NCBI GenBank assembly: GCA_021464245.1
Contig: JADCRB010000166.1
Span: 62,001-126,000 of the forward strand
Direction of reading: 5' to 3'
DNA from: Carallia brachiata
Lineage: Eukaryota; Streptophyta; Magnoliopsida; Malpighiales; Rhizophoraceae
DNA: 64,000 nt
Shown piece by piece: positions 31,412 through 45,552 of this stretch. The notes beneath the pieces were generated by a model that worked only from the letters and a program-made list of their open reading frames with translations, made no database searches and had not been told where the DNA came from. The translations under genes and the position numbers were made by a program. Numbering within the stretch: position 1 is the stretch's first letter; every line of letters begins with the position of its first letter.

Positions 31412-32379
31412 TGTAAACATATTAAAAAAAAAAAAGAGTCAATAGTCGACTTATTCCTTTCGCACATGTGCTTTCACACGGAAAAGTCGACTTATTCCTT
31501 TCGCACACTTGCTTTCACACAAAAAGTTGACTTCTTCCTTTGACACGCATGCTTTCACACGGAAAAGTCAACTTCTTCCTTCCACACGCATGTTTTCACA
31601 CGGAAAAGTCAACTTCTTCCTTTCACACGTATGCTTTCACACGGAAAAGTCGACTTATTCCTTTCGCACGCATGCTTTCACACGAGAGGGGAACCCCTAT
31701 AAATAGGCACCCCCTCTAATCCTTTGAATCCATTCCATACAAAGCAAAGATCGGATGCAAAAGCAAAATCCTCTCTTCTAAAACTTTGTATTCTTTCTTT
31801 CTCTCTAAATATTTTGGGTGTATGCTCTCTAACTGCCACTGAGTTGGATCTGTTAGATCAAAAATCCAAGACATTAAAATCTTAAATATCCGAGTGGGAT
31901 CAAGCCTCCTACGGCCCTCACCGGAGTCCATCTAGTTCGAGTAGGATCAAGCCTCATACGGCTCTCACCGGAGTCCAATCAATTCGAGTGGGATTAAGTC
32001 TCTTACGACCCTCACCGAAATCCATCCAGTCCGAGTGGGATTAACCCTCCTACGGCCCTCACCGGAATCCATCTAATTTGAGTTGGATCAAGCCCCCTAC
32101 GGCCCTCACCGAAGTTCAACTAATCCACTTGAGATCAAGTCTCGACCCTCAGTAGAATCCATTTCTTACAGTTCAAGATCACACTGTGGAAATTCAATAT
32201 CTCTCGGTCAAGATTAAGCCTTTACGGTCCTTGACTAAATTACACAGGAGCATTAATCGGTGGATCTACCCAGAGATCGACCCCACATAAATTTCTTTTT
32301 ATTTTACAATTTTTTATTATAATTTATTTGTGTATTTTCGAGTTTAACTGTTTTAAACTCAAAATTTACGTCCGTTACA
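31412..32379 (+). repeat. 3' LTR of copy III
   Basis: 968 bp, preceded by the polypurine tract (31398-31411). TATA box at 31698-31705, 41-bp array at 31445-31683. Confidence 0.9.
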
Positions 32380-32384
32380 CTAAA

Positions 32385-32854
32385 GTTTTGAAACAAATTA
32401 TTAAATAGTATTTGGACATCAAAATGTATTTGAATTTCCAAAGTAGAATTAAAAATGCCAATAGAACTAAAACACTTTAATCTCTTTAAATCCCAAAATG
32501 CCCAATCACTGTTGCGAGGATACCGTTGCAATAAAAGGAAAACAACAATAATCCAAACAAGCTCATTTTTTGATGCATCCGAATTAAACCAACCCACATT
32601 TTGTGGAAATTTTGACTAAGTTGGATTCCAAAGAAAAAGGCTAATTATCTGCAAAGAGAACATTAACAAAAACACTTACTTTATTGAATCTAGAGCTTAA
32701 TTATATATTCTAAAAATGTCACACAACAATAATAGAAATACATAAAAATAGCATAGATATCACATTCTCATATAGCAACAAACGTCAAACGTTCAGTTTT
32801 ACCAAATTACTGAAAATACACCAACCACACTTATACTCAATTAATAATTGATTT
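32385..32854. other. 3' flank of LecRK B, no gene seen
   Basis: AT-rich sequence between the CTAAA flank of copy III and the stop codon of LecRK B. Confidence 0.5.
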
Positions 32855-35051
32855 CTAAATTGGGTTAATTTCAACCAACTCGACGCTAGAAGTACTTGTA
32901 GGGGTAAATGTTGATCGTTGGGTGCTGGAGTTCGTGCCTGAAACCTGACTCTGTCCTGTCTCATAGCCAGTAGCACCGTGAGACGAAGATCCAGAAAATG
33001 CAGCAAAAGAGTTAGCATGGTGAGTGGCAATATTTGGCGGCACAGGCATCTCCAATGGCAAGGCGGCCAATTGAGGTTTACCTTTGAGTATATCAACGGC
33101 TTCCCCAATTGAAGGACGCCTGAGAGGACTTGGATCAGCACAGGAAAGCCCGACAACGATTAACCTTGTTACCTCGTCCTCAACGTAGTTTTGAGCTAAT
33201 CGCGGATCCGCAATGGCAAGAATGTTTCCGATCCCATATTGCTCCCACCCATGCCACCAAACTCTTTCTACACATCACCCCATTATTGTCAAACTCAAAT
33301 ATAGCACGCTTTCCACAGGCTATTTCTAAAGCAACTACGCCAAAGCTGTAGACATCTGTTTCCCTGCTAGCCCTGCGGGTTTCGATATATTCTGGAGCTA
33401 TATAGCCATCTGAGCCAAACAACAATTCTGTGGTAGCTAAGTCGTGGCCATGTTCCACAAGCCTTGCCAGCCCGAAATCACCAAGCTTGGCATTGAAATT
33501 TGAATCCAATAGCACGTTGCTTGATTTGATATCGCGATGCAGCACGCACTGATCACATTCTTCTTGAAGGTAAAACAAGGCTGAGGCCAAGCCCATGGCT
33601 ATGCGGTACCTTGTATCCCATGTCAAAAAGCAAAAGTTGTTGAAAAGGTGGAAATCAAGACTCTTATTAGCCATGAACTCATAAACAATGAGAAATTCTT
33701 GCTTTTCCCGGCACCAGCCCTTGAGTTTGACCAGGTTCTTGTGCCTTGATCGGCTAATCGTTTTCACTTCTGCTGCATATTCTTTGAACCCCTGCTGAGA
33801 ATCTGAAGTTATCCTTTTTACAGCAACAATGCTTTTCCTGTCACTCAAGAAGCCTTGATAAACCCTGCCAAATCCGCCCCTTCCGAGCATCACCGAATCA
33901 TCAAAGTTATTGGTTGCAGCAGCCAATTCTTCGCACGAAAATCTTCTTGGTCCTGTCTCGTTTTCCAATTCATCATCCATGCTTGCAGGACTCCCTCTTC
34001 TCTGCCTTCTGTTAGTCCACCAGAAAAACCAAGCCAAACCCAACAGTAAAACCAATATCCCACAAACAATCGGGATCACCCATACAAAGTAATTGATCTT
34101 TCTGCTTCTATAGGAAATCGGATTGTTACCATTGGTCAAATTTTCAGGGAGCTGTAAGTATGAAGTAAAATCCCAAGAGTAAACCTCGTGTAATTCAAAA
34201 CAGCTTGGAGTGGCGGCAGCCGTAAATCCTACGGTAACCCATTCTGGCAAATACTCTTTCAAATCCACTATTTTCGACAAGTTATAATAGTATATTGAGG
34301 TGTAACTAGACTTGTCACCATTAGTCACAGAAACACTTAGGTTCTTTGTAGTTGAATTATAAGCAATCCAAGCTTCAATTCTTCCACCTTTAAGAATATC
34401 ATTGAACGTCCAATTGCAGGTAAGATTAGAATGAATAGAGTTGAGATCAATACCAATGTGGTCGCCGAAATCTTTCGGATCCCAATAATTCTGGTACGTG
34501 TCAAATTCGACAGCAACAAATTCGGGCTTCACAGAATCTGAATTCAGAGCAAGATTTCCAGCACAAGAGTCAGGCGGGATTAGGGAGCCATTGGGGGCCA
34601 GGAAAAATGCCATTCCGTCTCCTTTGGACTCATTGCCCATTGAGTTGATGACAATGGAGAAATGGGTGTTGAAGTCTGCCAGATTCCCAGAGGCCTGGTC
34701 CCAGAGATGGACTGCTTTACTGTACGTGGCTCGGCCTACGCTTCCATTGGGAGTCATCTGTTCCAAATTTGACGTGAGTTCAATGTTGGGGTCTCGCGCA
34801 TATGCGTTTCCCTCAAAGCTTATGTTTGGCATTCCTGGGCTGAATTTGTTGAAACTGAAGCTGGTGCTGTCCATGGATGTTTGGTCCGTGTAAAGGAACA
34901 TGGCAGAAAAGATCAGCAAGCACAGAAGCGTGATAGATGCCCGAAGTTTGCCACGTTCAAGAAGGTTTAGGAACTCGAAGTGGATTTCCATGGCTAACAG
35001 AGATCGATTTTGGTGTCTCGCAAATTTGGAAAAGCTTTTTTGTGAACCCAA
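32855..35051 (-). pseudogene. L-type lectin receptor kinase B with one frameshift
   Basis: Open for 623 codons from 35051, then a single frame break near 33248. Order: leader with hydrophobic stretch (about 38-54), legume-lectin domain (about 64-298, with GDGMAFFLAPNG and VAVEFDTYQN..DP metal-site residues), membrane span (about 322-345), kinase from about 371. The kinase has GRGGFG (390-395), Lys412, HRD (505-507), DFG (525-527) and APEY. The frame breaks after SLVAWV, where two bases appear to be missing. The rest of the kinase lobe and a Ser/Thr-rich tail are intact in the shifted frame down to VEINPI and the stop at 32855. It could be a recent pseudogene, a truncated allele or a sequence error. 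It is more divergent than the C-F group. Confidence 0.9.
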
Positions 35052-35159
35052 ATTCGGCTTATTTTCTTGTAAGCCTTCAGTGCAGATACCAAGTATTTTT
35101 CACTTAAAAATTACATTTGATTTCATTGGAATAGTCATAGAAAAGAGTAGGCATTGACT

Positions 35160-38100
35160 CCAATTCCACGATGGAAAAAAGCTGGTAGCAAATTTCTTCC
35201 GGTCATGTAATTTTTCCACCATATTTTAATTCAGCTCAACTTCTGATGATCTTCCCACTTGAATCGTTCAAGCTCAACGGTAATTTTACCCAGTACATAG
35301 AAGGTTCGGCGTTACTATAAATTCTATCTCCGAATGAAAACTTAGATACGATGAGCAATTTTTGTTAAAACTTTATGAAAATTTTTGCAAAATTTATGTA
35401 TTATTAGTATTAGAACCATGAGACGTGTGAGTTTATTAAATTTGTTAAAACCTTTATTTCTGTTTATATTTTATTTAAAATATAAAAATATTGAAATGTT
35501 AAGTATTATTTTTATTTTTTGAATATAATTTAAATTAATTTTACTTTTATAAATAATTCAAATTTAAAAAATAGAAAGGATTCTACTAACTAATTTGACT
35601 CACCTATAAAATTTACAAAACTAATGAATCAGGGATCTTAAGATTGACATGACGTCATAAGCTAACCGATGCTATAGTTCCGATCCATGAAAGAACATAA
35701 TGAGTACCAATTGTTTGTGCACATGTATACTCAAAACAAAACCTAGTTATAATTCCATGGACTGATTAAGGTAAAGCCTACGCCCCAGTATTATATTTTT
35801 TTAATTAATTGAATAATTTTTCGTTTTTTAAAGAGAGAGTTATTATTAAAAACAACGAATAATTAATAGTAGAAAAAGAAAGTAAAAGAAAGTTCAAATT
35901 AAAATTGTTAGAATATGAATGTTTTTCATACATTATCAGCTTGCAATCAGTTGTCAGAGGTACAAATATTCTTACATTATAATATATAAAAAAATTAAAA
36001 TAACTATAAATAATTATAAAAATTAACTGTGATAGCACCACAATTACTCCTTGTACGGCTGATCTTTGACACCATGTTTGGCAAAATTTCATTAAGAAAG
36101 AACAAAAAAAAAGTAAAATTTTAAAATTTTCTATTTATTTTTTTTCTATTTAAATAACTATCTTTTACTTTTTCTCTCATAAATTACTATTTATTTTTTT
36201 TTCATAACTTTCTAATCATTATATTTTATCAATCATAATATCATCATTATTGTACTATTTTCTATTTCTTTTCTTTTTTATTTACTTTTTACTCAAATTT
36301 TCACTATCCAATCACAGCGTGAGTGTTTATAACAGGAAAAAGTGATTGCAAGTTCCAAATCCTGTCTATTCTGGTGCCAAAAGAGTTGGGCATACAAATA
36401 AAAAAAATAAAAAAATAAAAAAGCACCGAATTCTCATACATGTAACCAGCCAATTCAAAATTCAATGCCAAAGAAAGAGCCCAAAATTTGACCTGATTAA
36501 GAAGTATGCAATGACGCCCGCTGAAAAGACTCGGCAAGTCTTGCCCCAGGACATGGGTTTGAATTAAATACCCCAACTTCTCTACCCTGAAACATATTCA
36601 GTAAAAAAAGATTGCAACTGTATTATATCCAAGAAGTTAAGACAAAAATCAAAAATTAGGAAATCTAATTAAGAGAAAATAGAGGATATGTATGCTTTTA
36701 TATTATAAGAAAGAGCACTGCATAGATGTATAAGAATCTTAAATTTATTATAATTGGAATCTTGATTGTATTAGAATGTTAAAAAAATAATTATTATTAT
36801 TAAGAATTTATTAAATTGTAAAATTTAAAATCCTCAAGATTAAGTTTTTAAGAATTTAAGTACCGAAAGTTGTCACATGAGCATGTGAATATTCTCTCTA
36901 CTTTTGTGATTATATTTTATTAGTAATGAGCCCGCACGATACGTAAGTTTATAAAATTAATTTAAAATTTTATTTTTATTTATATTTTGTTTGAAATAAA
37001 AAATAAAAAATAAAAAATAAATATGTATTATTATTTTTGTTTTCTAAATATGTTCTAAATTGAGCTTAATTTATAATATAATTATAGATTGAAATAAGAC
37101 TCTCGTTACCTCTTCTTGGATGTATCTAATAATAGGATTTAAGTTCATCATATATTATAAAAAAAAAAAACATATAAAAGTTCTAAGGCATCACCTGACA
37201 TGACAAAAAAAAAACTTATTAATCTATCAAATCAAAAAATTAAATTCTAATTATAACAAAAAACAGAAAAAAAGATTAGACTAATATAAAAGAGATGGTA
37301 ATACTCGTACTTAAAACTAATATAACCCATAGTATCATTATAAGATGACACGTTTGTTGTTGTCGAGTATACAGATAAGTATATAACTCTTAGATTAATT
37401 GAGTTTTAGATAAAATTAAGGCTGTTCAAAAAAATAAAAATAAAAATAATATATATATATATATATATCGTTCGTAACATAATTTAAGCAATAGAAATTT
37501 GTTTTGTTTTGGTCTATTCGCCACCAGAAGCAGATGATGACAATTGCGCGTCAGACAAAAACAAACTTTCAAACTTTTCCGTGTCTTTGTGAGCCCCAGC
37601 CCCAAATTTCAACAATTTTTTTTTGTGGTACATTCTAAATTTCAATGTTCCCCATGACTAAAAAAACTAAAAATTTCAATGTCCCCCCGCAGACCCAACA
37701 AAAAGAAAAAAAATCAATGTTCCCCCGTGGACCCCTTCCTCTTTTACGTACCCCCTCCAAGTTGCAGTGCAATTTACAAAGTCATAAAATAATTGTACTA
37801 AAGCAGCGCGTTAGTAGCAGAATAATGTAATAAGGGCGGTTGATTCGAGTAATAAGAAATTTATTATTTTTTAAATAAAATTTTGAATTTGAGTTTTATA
37901 AATAAAAAAAATGATGTTGGAAGAGTCGTTCTGAATATGAACCCGACAGAATTCAAGCCAAATTAATCGGAAGTTCAATGAAACTTACTAGATATCGGAA
38001 GAAAACCAAAAAAAAATGTAGCAGCATTAATTAAAACTTTTTTTCCCTCTCTTATCTTAATAACTAATATTATAAATAAATTTATGTTGTAATAAATTAA

Positions 38101-39254
38101 AAATCACATAATTGTCAGTATGTATTAATCAAAGACCTTTCTTTATGAAACTATTATAAAAAAAAATAACAAACCTCCTTATACTAATAGATATTCTCAC
38201 ATAATAAATAATCATGTAACAAAATATTAATGAAAATGAAAAAATAAAAAAATTGAATTTAAAAATTTTAATTACTTGGAGGAAGTAATTTTAGATTGTA
38301 GTAAATTTTTATCAAAAAAAGAAAAAGAAAAAAGATAGTAGTATACAAAGACCTATGGAAATTAAAGATTTGTTTTTTTTGGTGAAGAAACAAAAAAATA
38401 TTGCTATTATATGCATATTGCGCTGAAATATAAAAGAACTTCCATATTTTGTAAATACAATGTGATCTATCCTGCTCTTATTTGCTGCTCCTATTTTTGC
38501 TTTTCAATTACTTTAGACCAGGAGGGGGAATTCAAAAGTTGAAAATAATCTAAGTCAATGTGTGTAGGCACACAATTTTAATACAAAATTCTAGTTACAA
38601 TCCAAGCTAGACATATAATATTATAAGAACTAATAATCCGCTGCATAAAGTTGAAGAAAAAATCGTGTATTCTTTGTACACCAATCAAATACCTCGAATT
38701 ATTATTGATAGTTAGCTTCTAAATTTGTGTTTCAATTAATAGTTCCTTGTACATAAACAACAAATATTATTAATTTATGCATGTTAGCACATTAGCAGCC
38801 CGTTGTATGGAAAACCGATCAAAAAAAATTAAAAATTAAATAATTATTAATAAATATTGATTAAAGACATCTTTGTGATAAAATCAACAGAAAAAAAATC
38901 ACAAGCTTTCTAATATAATTAAAAAAAACTAAAATAACTGTAATTAAATTTACAACAATCTGCACATTAAATACAAAATTAGCCCTTTGATGTTAATTTT
39001 AGGCTTCGTAAAGTTTTTATCTGCTTTATATAACACAACTTAACTCAGCTTTTTTTTGGGACATGATTACGTAACAACACTATGGAAGACATTAGGTAGT
39101 CCATCCAACAGTCTATGTGCTATTTCTTGTTTTTTATTTTTTAAATTTAATTAATGTTTTACTAGATTACACACATCAATGAGCACTTACCTCATTATTC
39201 TCACTATATTGCCATCCAATCTTTCTTTATTTTAATTATTTTTAATTTAGTAGG
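35160..39254. other. AT-rich intergenic, no gene seen
   Basis: About 4 kb dominated by A/T runs. 36480-36590 has a degenerate tRNA-like GGGTTTGAATT but no convincing SINE. No gene supported. Confidence 0.5.
37449..37468. repeat. AT dinucleotide microsatellite
   Basis: About ten AT units. Confidence 0.8.
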
Positions 39255-40580
39255 TTCAATACTTTTTTGTTTCGGAATATAAAAAGAACTTAACTATCTA
39301 ACAATACAGTAGAAGGCATATAACTTATAAGATGCACAATCTACCTGATGAATCATGTTCTATTTTTCGCCTTTTTTTTAATTTAATTTATTTTTTTATT
39401 TAATTATATCATATTAACGGGGATGCATTTCATTGCTCGTACTAACTTGTCGTCGCATATTTTCCCTTATAAAAAAAAAAAAAAAGTATCCTCGACTCCT
39501 CGCATGCAGGAATCTGAGCTTTGATAGTTGGACTGGATTATAAATAAGTACGTCCTAATATAGGTTGGACTGGACTAAGCTATACATTTGCCTACAAGAG
39601 GGACAAGCCCAGTTGTCAAGCCCAACATTGATAGTCTAAAACTTGGATTTGAGTTTCTACTTTCATTTTAGAGAATTTTTAATATGACTAATAATTTTTT
39701 TAATATAATTTTTTCATAATTCTACACTATATAATAAATAAATTTAATTAAAATAAAAAATAAAATAAATTTATGAAATATAAGATTACGAACGAATTAT
39801 ATTTTAAAAAATAAATAAAAATAATAAATACTATTAATTTGACTTGAAGTCCACCTGAAAATCGAGGTTTTATACGAGGATAACCATGTTAATTTTTTGA
39901 GTTGACTTGTTAATGTGAAAATTAATGGTCCACTTTTTTTGGATAATTTGAAAAACTATTTTATTAATAGTTAAAATATTGTCCTTAAATTTTATTTTAA
40001 TAATATTTAATTAATCTTAATATACCACAAAAAAAATTGTTTGGGTTATGGTCACATTTGAGTTTAAAGCCTTTGATTTATAGCTTCTTTTTTTTTAAGG
40101 TAAGCTTATATATATAACCATAAAATTGCATATCAGTTATGGTCTGAGTCTACTAGATTAGGGTCATTTTGTTGGGGAGAATTTGCAGTAAAAATTTACA
40201 ATCACAAATTTACTGTTCCTAAGATAAGAACAACTGCCTTGGATTCATCCTAATTTAAAAAGAAAAGGAGACGTTGAGTTTTTCAAGAAGGGAGGATATT
40301 CAGGTAAGTTTACATCTCCTTCTATGAATAGGACTCGGAACTATTAGGGAAGGGAGGGTATCCAGGTAAATTCATATTTTCCTACCATGGATAGGAGACC
40401 GGGAGTTGCCAATGGTATCGTTGCATTTGAAAAGAGGGCCACCGACCTTCTTCTGAAGGAAAATTTCCGCTTATAAATTACAGAACAGGGAGCATTGTAT
40501 TTGTACATTACAAAGTCCTCTAATGTTTGTTGTCTTCTTTTCTTTTCCCTCTTTTTTTTTTTTTTCTTTTGTCTATAAGG
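39255..40580. repeat. LecRK-cluster spacer, copy 2
   Basis: Closest partner of 23040-24480. The right end (GGGAGGGTATCCAGGTAAAT near 40352) also matches 51120 and 63898 regions. It is followed directly by a MITE of the same family that follows spacer copy 3. Confidence 0.75.
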
Positions 40581-40596
40581 CAATATATATTTGTCT

Positions 40597-41340
40597 CACG
40601 ATAAAAAATTTTTTTAATCTTAAATTTTTAAATTTTTTTACATTTAAATTTTAAATTTTTTTGATATTTTATTTAAATTTTAAATCTTTTAATTTCTTAC
40701 TACATTAGTCCTTTAATTTATAAAAAATAATCAATCTATTAATAAAAATTATTTTAAAAAAATTAAATATATGAATTAAATATTTTTTTATCAACAAAAT
40801 ATGCATATTAAATATTTTTTTAATCAATAAATATATAAATTAAATAAGTAACATGTATAATTTTGATAAAAAAAATTTAATTATTATATTTAATTTTTTT
40901 AAAATAATTTTTTATAAAGTTAAAATTATTTTTTAATACATTAATCACTTTTATTAAACAGAAAAACTGATTTAATAGAAAAGTAAATAATTTAAATATT
41001 AAAGAAAAAATTAAATGAGTTTAATTTAATAAAAATTATTTAAAAAAAATTAAATATATGAATTAAATATTTTTTTATCAACAAAATATGCATATTAAAT
41101 ATTTTTTAATCAATAAATATATAAATTAAATAAGTAACATGTATAATTTTGATAAAAAAAATTTAATTATTATATTTAATTTTTTTTAAATAATTTTTTA
41201 TAAAGTTAAAATTATTTTTTAATACATTAATCACTTTTATTAAACAGAAAGACTGATTTAATAAAAAAGTAAATAATTTAAATATTAAAGAAAAAATTAA
41301 AATTCGAACTAAAAAAATTTAAAGATATAGGATAAAAAAT
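40597..41340. mobile_element. Inverted-repeat MITE with internal tandem duplication
   Basis: Related to 51171-51665 and to the outer element at 57003-58646 (shared TACATTAGTCCTTTAA, TATGAATTAAATATTTTT, ATTAATCACTTTTA). The interior is duplicated head-to-tail: about 40735-41020 and 41027-41300 are nearly identical. Ends are roughly inverted (TTTTTTAATCTTAAATTT and AAATTTAAAGATATAGGAT). No coding capacity. Confidence 0.75.
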
Positions 41341-44300
41341 ATACTAACTCCTATTTTTCTCTGTGCCAAACCCGACGCATTGCTCGGACCCGCCGCTCGC
41401 CGTTACCGGGAATCAGTCTCACATGGCTTCTTTCTTGATTCTGGCGGTGAAAGCAGTCTTTTCCGGTAGAAACCCATGCCAATTTTAAGTCTTTCACACT
41501 CTCTCTTTCTGTTTTGAACGGAAATAATCAGAATTTTGGAGATCTTTTTTCTTTTCTTTCCTTTCATGGGAGTTAGTTTGGCAGTGGAATCAGTACCGGT
41601 TGGTGGACCTCCAATATGCTTCGTTCTTCCTGTAAATATTAAGGCTTAACATTAGTCTCTGCTTTCTTGTTTTCTTTTCTTTGTCAGTCTGCAGTTTATT
41701 TTCTTTGTTCAATTTTCTTTTCGTGATTTGGCCTTTTTTCTTCTTCTTCTTCTTCTTTTTTAATATTTTTTTATTTTTTTGAATAAGTAGCTGCGAATTG
41801 ATTGGCCAAGAACCAGACCCAGAGCTCCAATTGGCTTCAAAGAAGAACCAGCTTTCACGTTTTGTATGCTTTGGCTTTGCTTCTGCAAGGTGTGATCCTT
41901 CGTCGCCATGGTTAATGTTAAGACATAAATTCAATGTTTGCTTTCCTGTTTTCCTTTCTTTTCTTTTGTTGAGTATGCAGTTTCTTTTCTGTTTTCCAAA
42001 GATAAATATTCAGGTAAGCATCGAGACCCTTTTAAGTTGACTTCGATGTCTATTAGTTTTTATTTTTCAAACTTAAAAATCCCAATCTTGTATCCAGGTA
42101 AATTTAGATTAATCTTAGATTTTCTATTGCTGTTTCGTTTCTTTTTTATTTTTTATTTTTTTTCTTTTGGGTATTATGCAGCTTCATGTTGGTCAGGTTA
42201 TTCCTTTTTTGTGCTCTTCTCTTGTTCTTTCTTTCATATTACATTATAAAATTTCCTTATGGTTGTTATCACTTACCCAAACCCAAGAATGATTCTTTTT
42301 GGAGGGAAACTATGTTGGATCGTTGATTCTGTCTGAGGAAGAGCAGTAAGGTCTATAAATTTTTATCTAAATTATCTGAATTTGTAGAAATCCAGCATTG
42401 GTCATTTCTTCTTGTTGTGTCTTTCAGCATTTTTTTTTTCTTTCCTCTTGTTGAGTCTTTCAGACTTCTTGGAATCATGGCTGCACAAATGCGTATGTAG
42501 ATGGAAAAAGGAACATGATGAGGAATGGTGTCTTATATGCTTAACATCTCCTTTCACTTTTTCTTTTTTACTTTTTCGCTCATGCTATGAGTTTGTGGTG
42601 CAAGGGTCTATCTGTTGTGTTTAGAGACATCACTGGTATTTCTTTGTCCATCATCTTAACATATGTGTAAGAACAATTGATTTTGGCACTTTTGCTTTTC
42701 TCATTGCACAAGAAGACATCTAATTTTAGTTAAATTCGTTCATCTTTCGTCTTTTGAGCTATGCATTTATTAGCAAACATAAGGAATTTAGCTCACTATT
42801 ATCTGTACTACATGAACTTAATGATTATGTTGGTACTAGACCAAAAGTTCTCTTTACCTTTCTTCATTTCTTCTTTCCTCTGAGATTGCAGATCATTGTA
42901 ATATTAATATATGACACTATAAAACCATATAACACCTGCCCATTGCTTTCAGTGGAAAAGGACAGCGTGGATGAAATATCTAGGCCTATAAATAAAGTCC
43001 ACAAAACAAAGCTTCCCATATTGATTCAGATCAGAAAGTGACTTTAAGTCACATGGTTCTGGTGTTATATAATTCTGATGCCATCAATGCCTTATCAGTG
43101 GAGCTTGTTTATTATGGAACTTTTCCAGAGTCTCCACAAGTAACTGATGTTGAATTTCAGGTACGACCAATACATTATTGGCATTTTACTGATATCTAAT
43201 TGAAGTTTTCCCACATTCCTAGGACCGAGTTATTAGTTTTTTATTGCAGGTGAGTGCTGCTGCCATATCCACTGGTCGTGGTAATTAGGCTTTGAATGCA
43301 GGTTACAAAAAAGCAGCTAGGTATGTGTAGGATTCAGCACTGAGCTTATAATTTTTTTTGGAACTTCTCAGGAGGCTCCAAATGTATGAGAAGTTGAATC
43401 ACAAGTCAGATCAACACAATATATTATGCTTTCACTGGCATTTAAATCAAGTTTCCACATCCCAATAGCTGGGTTATCAATCTGTTATTGCAGCGTGTAG
43501 GTTGCTGCCAAGACCTAAGTTATCAATCTTTTTTTGTGGGGTGTGGGTCGCTGCCATGCCTACTAGTCTGATAATTGCGCTTAATGCAGGTTACAAAAAA
43601 GATAGGTATGTCTTCCGAGTAATTTTTGCACTTCCGGATTCTTTTTGATTTTCATCCACATATGGATAAGATACCAACTTTATTCTGAAGGATATGCTGG
43701 GAAAATCATTAGACAAAAATTTCAAGATTGTTCAGACAAGCTTCCTTTTGTGATTGCAAGTTATGAGCTGATGGGAAAACTGTGTAGTCAATTATAAAAG
43801 AAAGGGCTTCTCTATGTAAGAGGCTCTCACACTGTGGGGCTTGGGGATGTGTCAGATGTAAGCATTCTTATTCCTTTTTCTACAAAGGGACTAACTAGAA
43901 CTTGTGACCTCAAAGTCTTGACTAAATTAGGAATTTAGCACACAAAGAGACGTTGACCAGAATTTGAAGCCCTAGATATCAAAATTAGAACTTTTCCCAA
44001 TGCTCACAAGCAGATGGAATCTTCTCATGAATTTGCCTTTCAATAAGCCAAATTCTTGAGCTTTTCTTTCTTGCTTTCTTTTTATTTTTTATTGTTTGGC
44101 TTTTCAGAAATAGGTTTATCCATCTGCCTATATTTTCTCTGCTCTAGGACAATCTTCTTTATTACTTCATATTTTAGTTAAAATAACCATGAATAGTGGC
44201 ACAAAGCATCAACTCGAAAAAGCAAAGATGAAATCCCTTAGATAAGAAAGATTTGCTGCAAATTTACAAATAGGAGAATGGCCACCGAGTTTCATATAAG

Positions 44301-45552
44301 TTGACTCCCAGAAGCCTTTTGAACTAGGAACTAACAATTTTATTTTGTGAATTTTTGGGTAGTTTGAGCATATAATTAGCAATCATTCCTCTGGAAATTA
44401 TCATTAAGTTTTCCGATCTGCTATTTTTGCAGCATTTTTGCGTGTGGTTGGGATGAACTAATACACTTTAAATACATGCCTTCAGTTCTTTATGCTTGAA
44501 TGTGTCTTTTAATTGTTGTAGACAGAATGGGAAAATGTGATGTTTGTGTCTTTTGAAGCAACTCCAAGCGGAAGAAGTAGGATCCTGACTCTGGTTTGCT
44601 TGATCAGAATGATACAATTTCACGAGCCAAAACACCTGCAATGGGCTGAAGATAAAGTTACAAAAATTGAGTATGTTGATGCAATTTAAAGAAAGTGTTA
44701 GCTTTTCTTTCCTTTTGTTAAGGGCAATGCTCAACTTTTTAAAATGATTCAATTTCTTGAATAGTTGAATGTGAGGAAGTTGAATCCACTTTGATTGGCC
44801 TTGCAGTTTCTTTAGAGGGGATGAATTCTTAGGGTATATTTCTTGCCTTATCGGACTACTGTTGCCTATAATAATTTTCTAGTTAAATATTATAATTTTA
44901 TCTCAAGGAACCTCAAATTGTAGATGTCATTCTATGAAGCTGGAGATGCACTAGGTGGAACTTCTTTGATTGGGTCTAATTTTATAATGACAAAAAGAAT
45001 TTCAAAAGTTGTCTGCAAGGTCGCATTCTCTTTAAGGCTGATAATCTTGTGAAAATCTGTGCGCTTGTTTTTAGGGAAAAAAAAAAAGAAAGAAAAGAAA
45101 AAACAAGCTTTGGCTTCAGCAAAGATGGGATAATTATGGATCATCTTTCTCATCTAATGTTCCAGGAAGGTTGCCAAAACATGACTGATCGAAGCGCGGC
45201 ATTTTGTGAACCTTGCTTCCTGTTGTAGATTGATTTTCAAGCATCTATAAAGGTAAATCCCATTGCTTTTATTGACTATTTATTTTAATGCCAAATGTCA
45301 GAATTTTGTACTTTGCGCACTTTAGCATAAAAAAATTTTTAATTCAGCGACAATGTTATAATCCAAGATCATCCTCTGCTCATTTATATATTTAAGGAAC
45401 CCAACGCATGGTTAGTGATCACAGCACAAAGGTTGTGAACCTTGCTTCTGTTGTGGATCCATCCTCAATTCTCCATTAGGTACACCCAAGTGCTTTTCTT
45501 GATTGTTGTGAATGTCCAGCATTACAACTTGGCTGTCTCATATTGTAGGTAA
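41341..45552 (+). other. Unrecognised region with possible decayed exons
   Basis: Starts with a GC-rich patch (41360-41480), then T-rich introns-like sequence. 42890-43157 could encode short exon-like pieces: an acceptor-like TTGCAG at 42886, the peptide KLPILIQIRK, and LVYYGTFPESPQVTDVEFQ running into CAG|GTACGA. 43240-43320 and 43480-43610 are an internal repeat with GCAGGTTACAAAAAAG. No continuous gene could be built and I recognise no family. 42230-42560 matches 51810-52060. Confidence 0.3.

Larger units (their letters stand above)
28269..32379 (+). mobile_element. LTR retrotransposon copy III (WOX, gag deleted)
   Basis: 4111 bp with LTRs 28269-29244 and 31412-32379. The flanking pentamers CTAAG/CTAAA are consistent with a mutated TSD. 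U5, the primer region (TTTTTAGCACGCCCGATGAG), the WOX segment, the small ORF and the polypurine tract are homologous to I and II. The LTR region upstream of the TATA box is entirely different, and most of gag is missing. The LTRs differ from each other more than those of II do, so this insertion is older. Confidence 0.93.

Noticed and set aside
36480..36590. SINE on the plus strand
   Set aside because: Only a degenerate B-box-like GGGTTTGAATT; no A-box or TSD.
42754..43041. 95-codon ORF as a real gene
   Set aside because: Most of it is T-rich intron-like sequence; only the end looks protein-like, so it is reported as a weak relic only.
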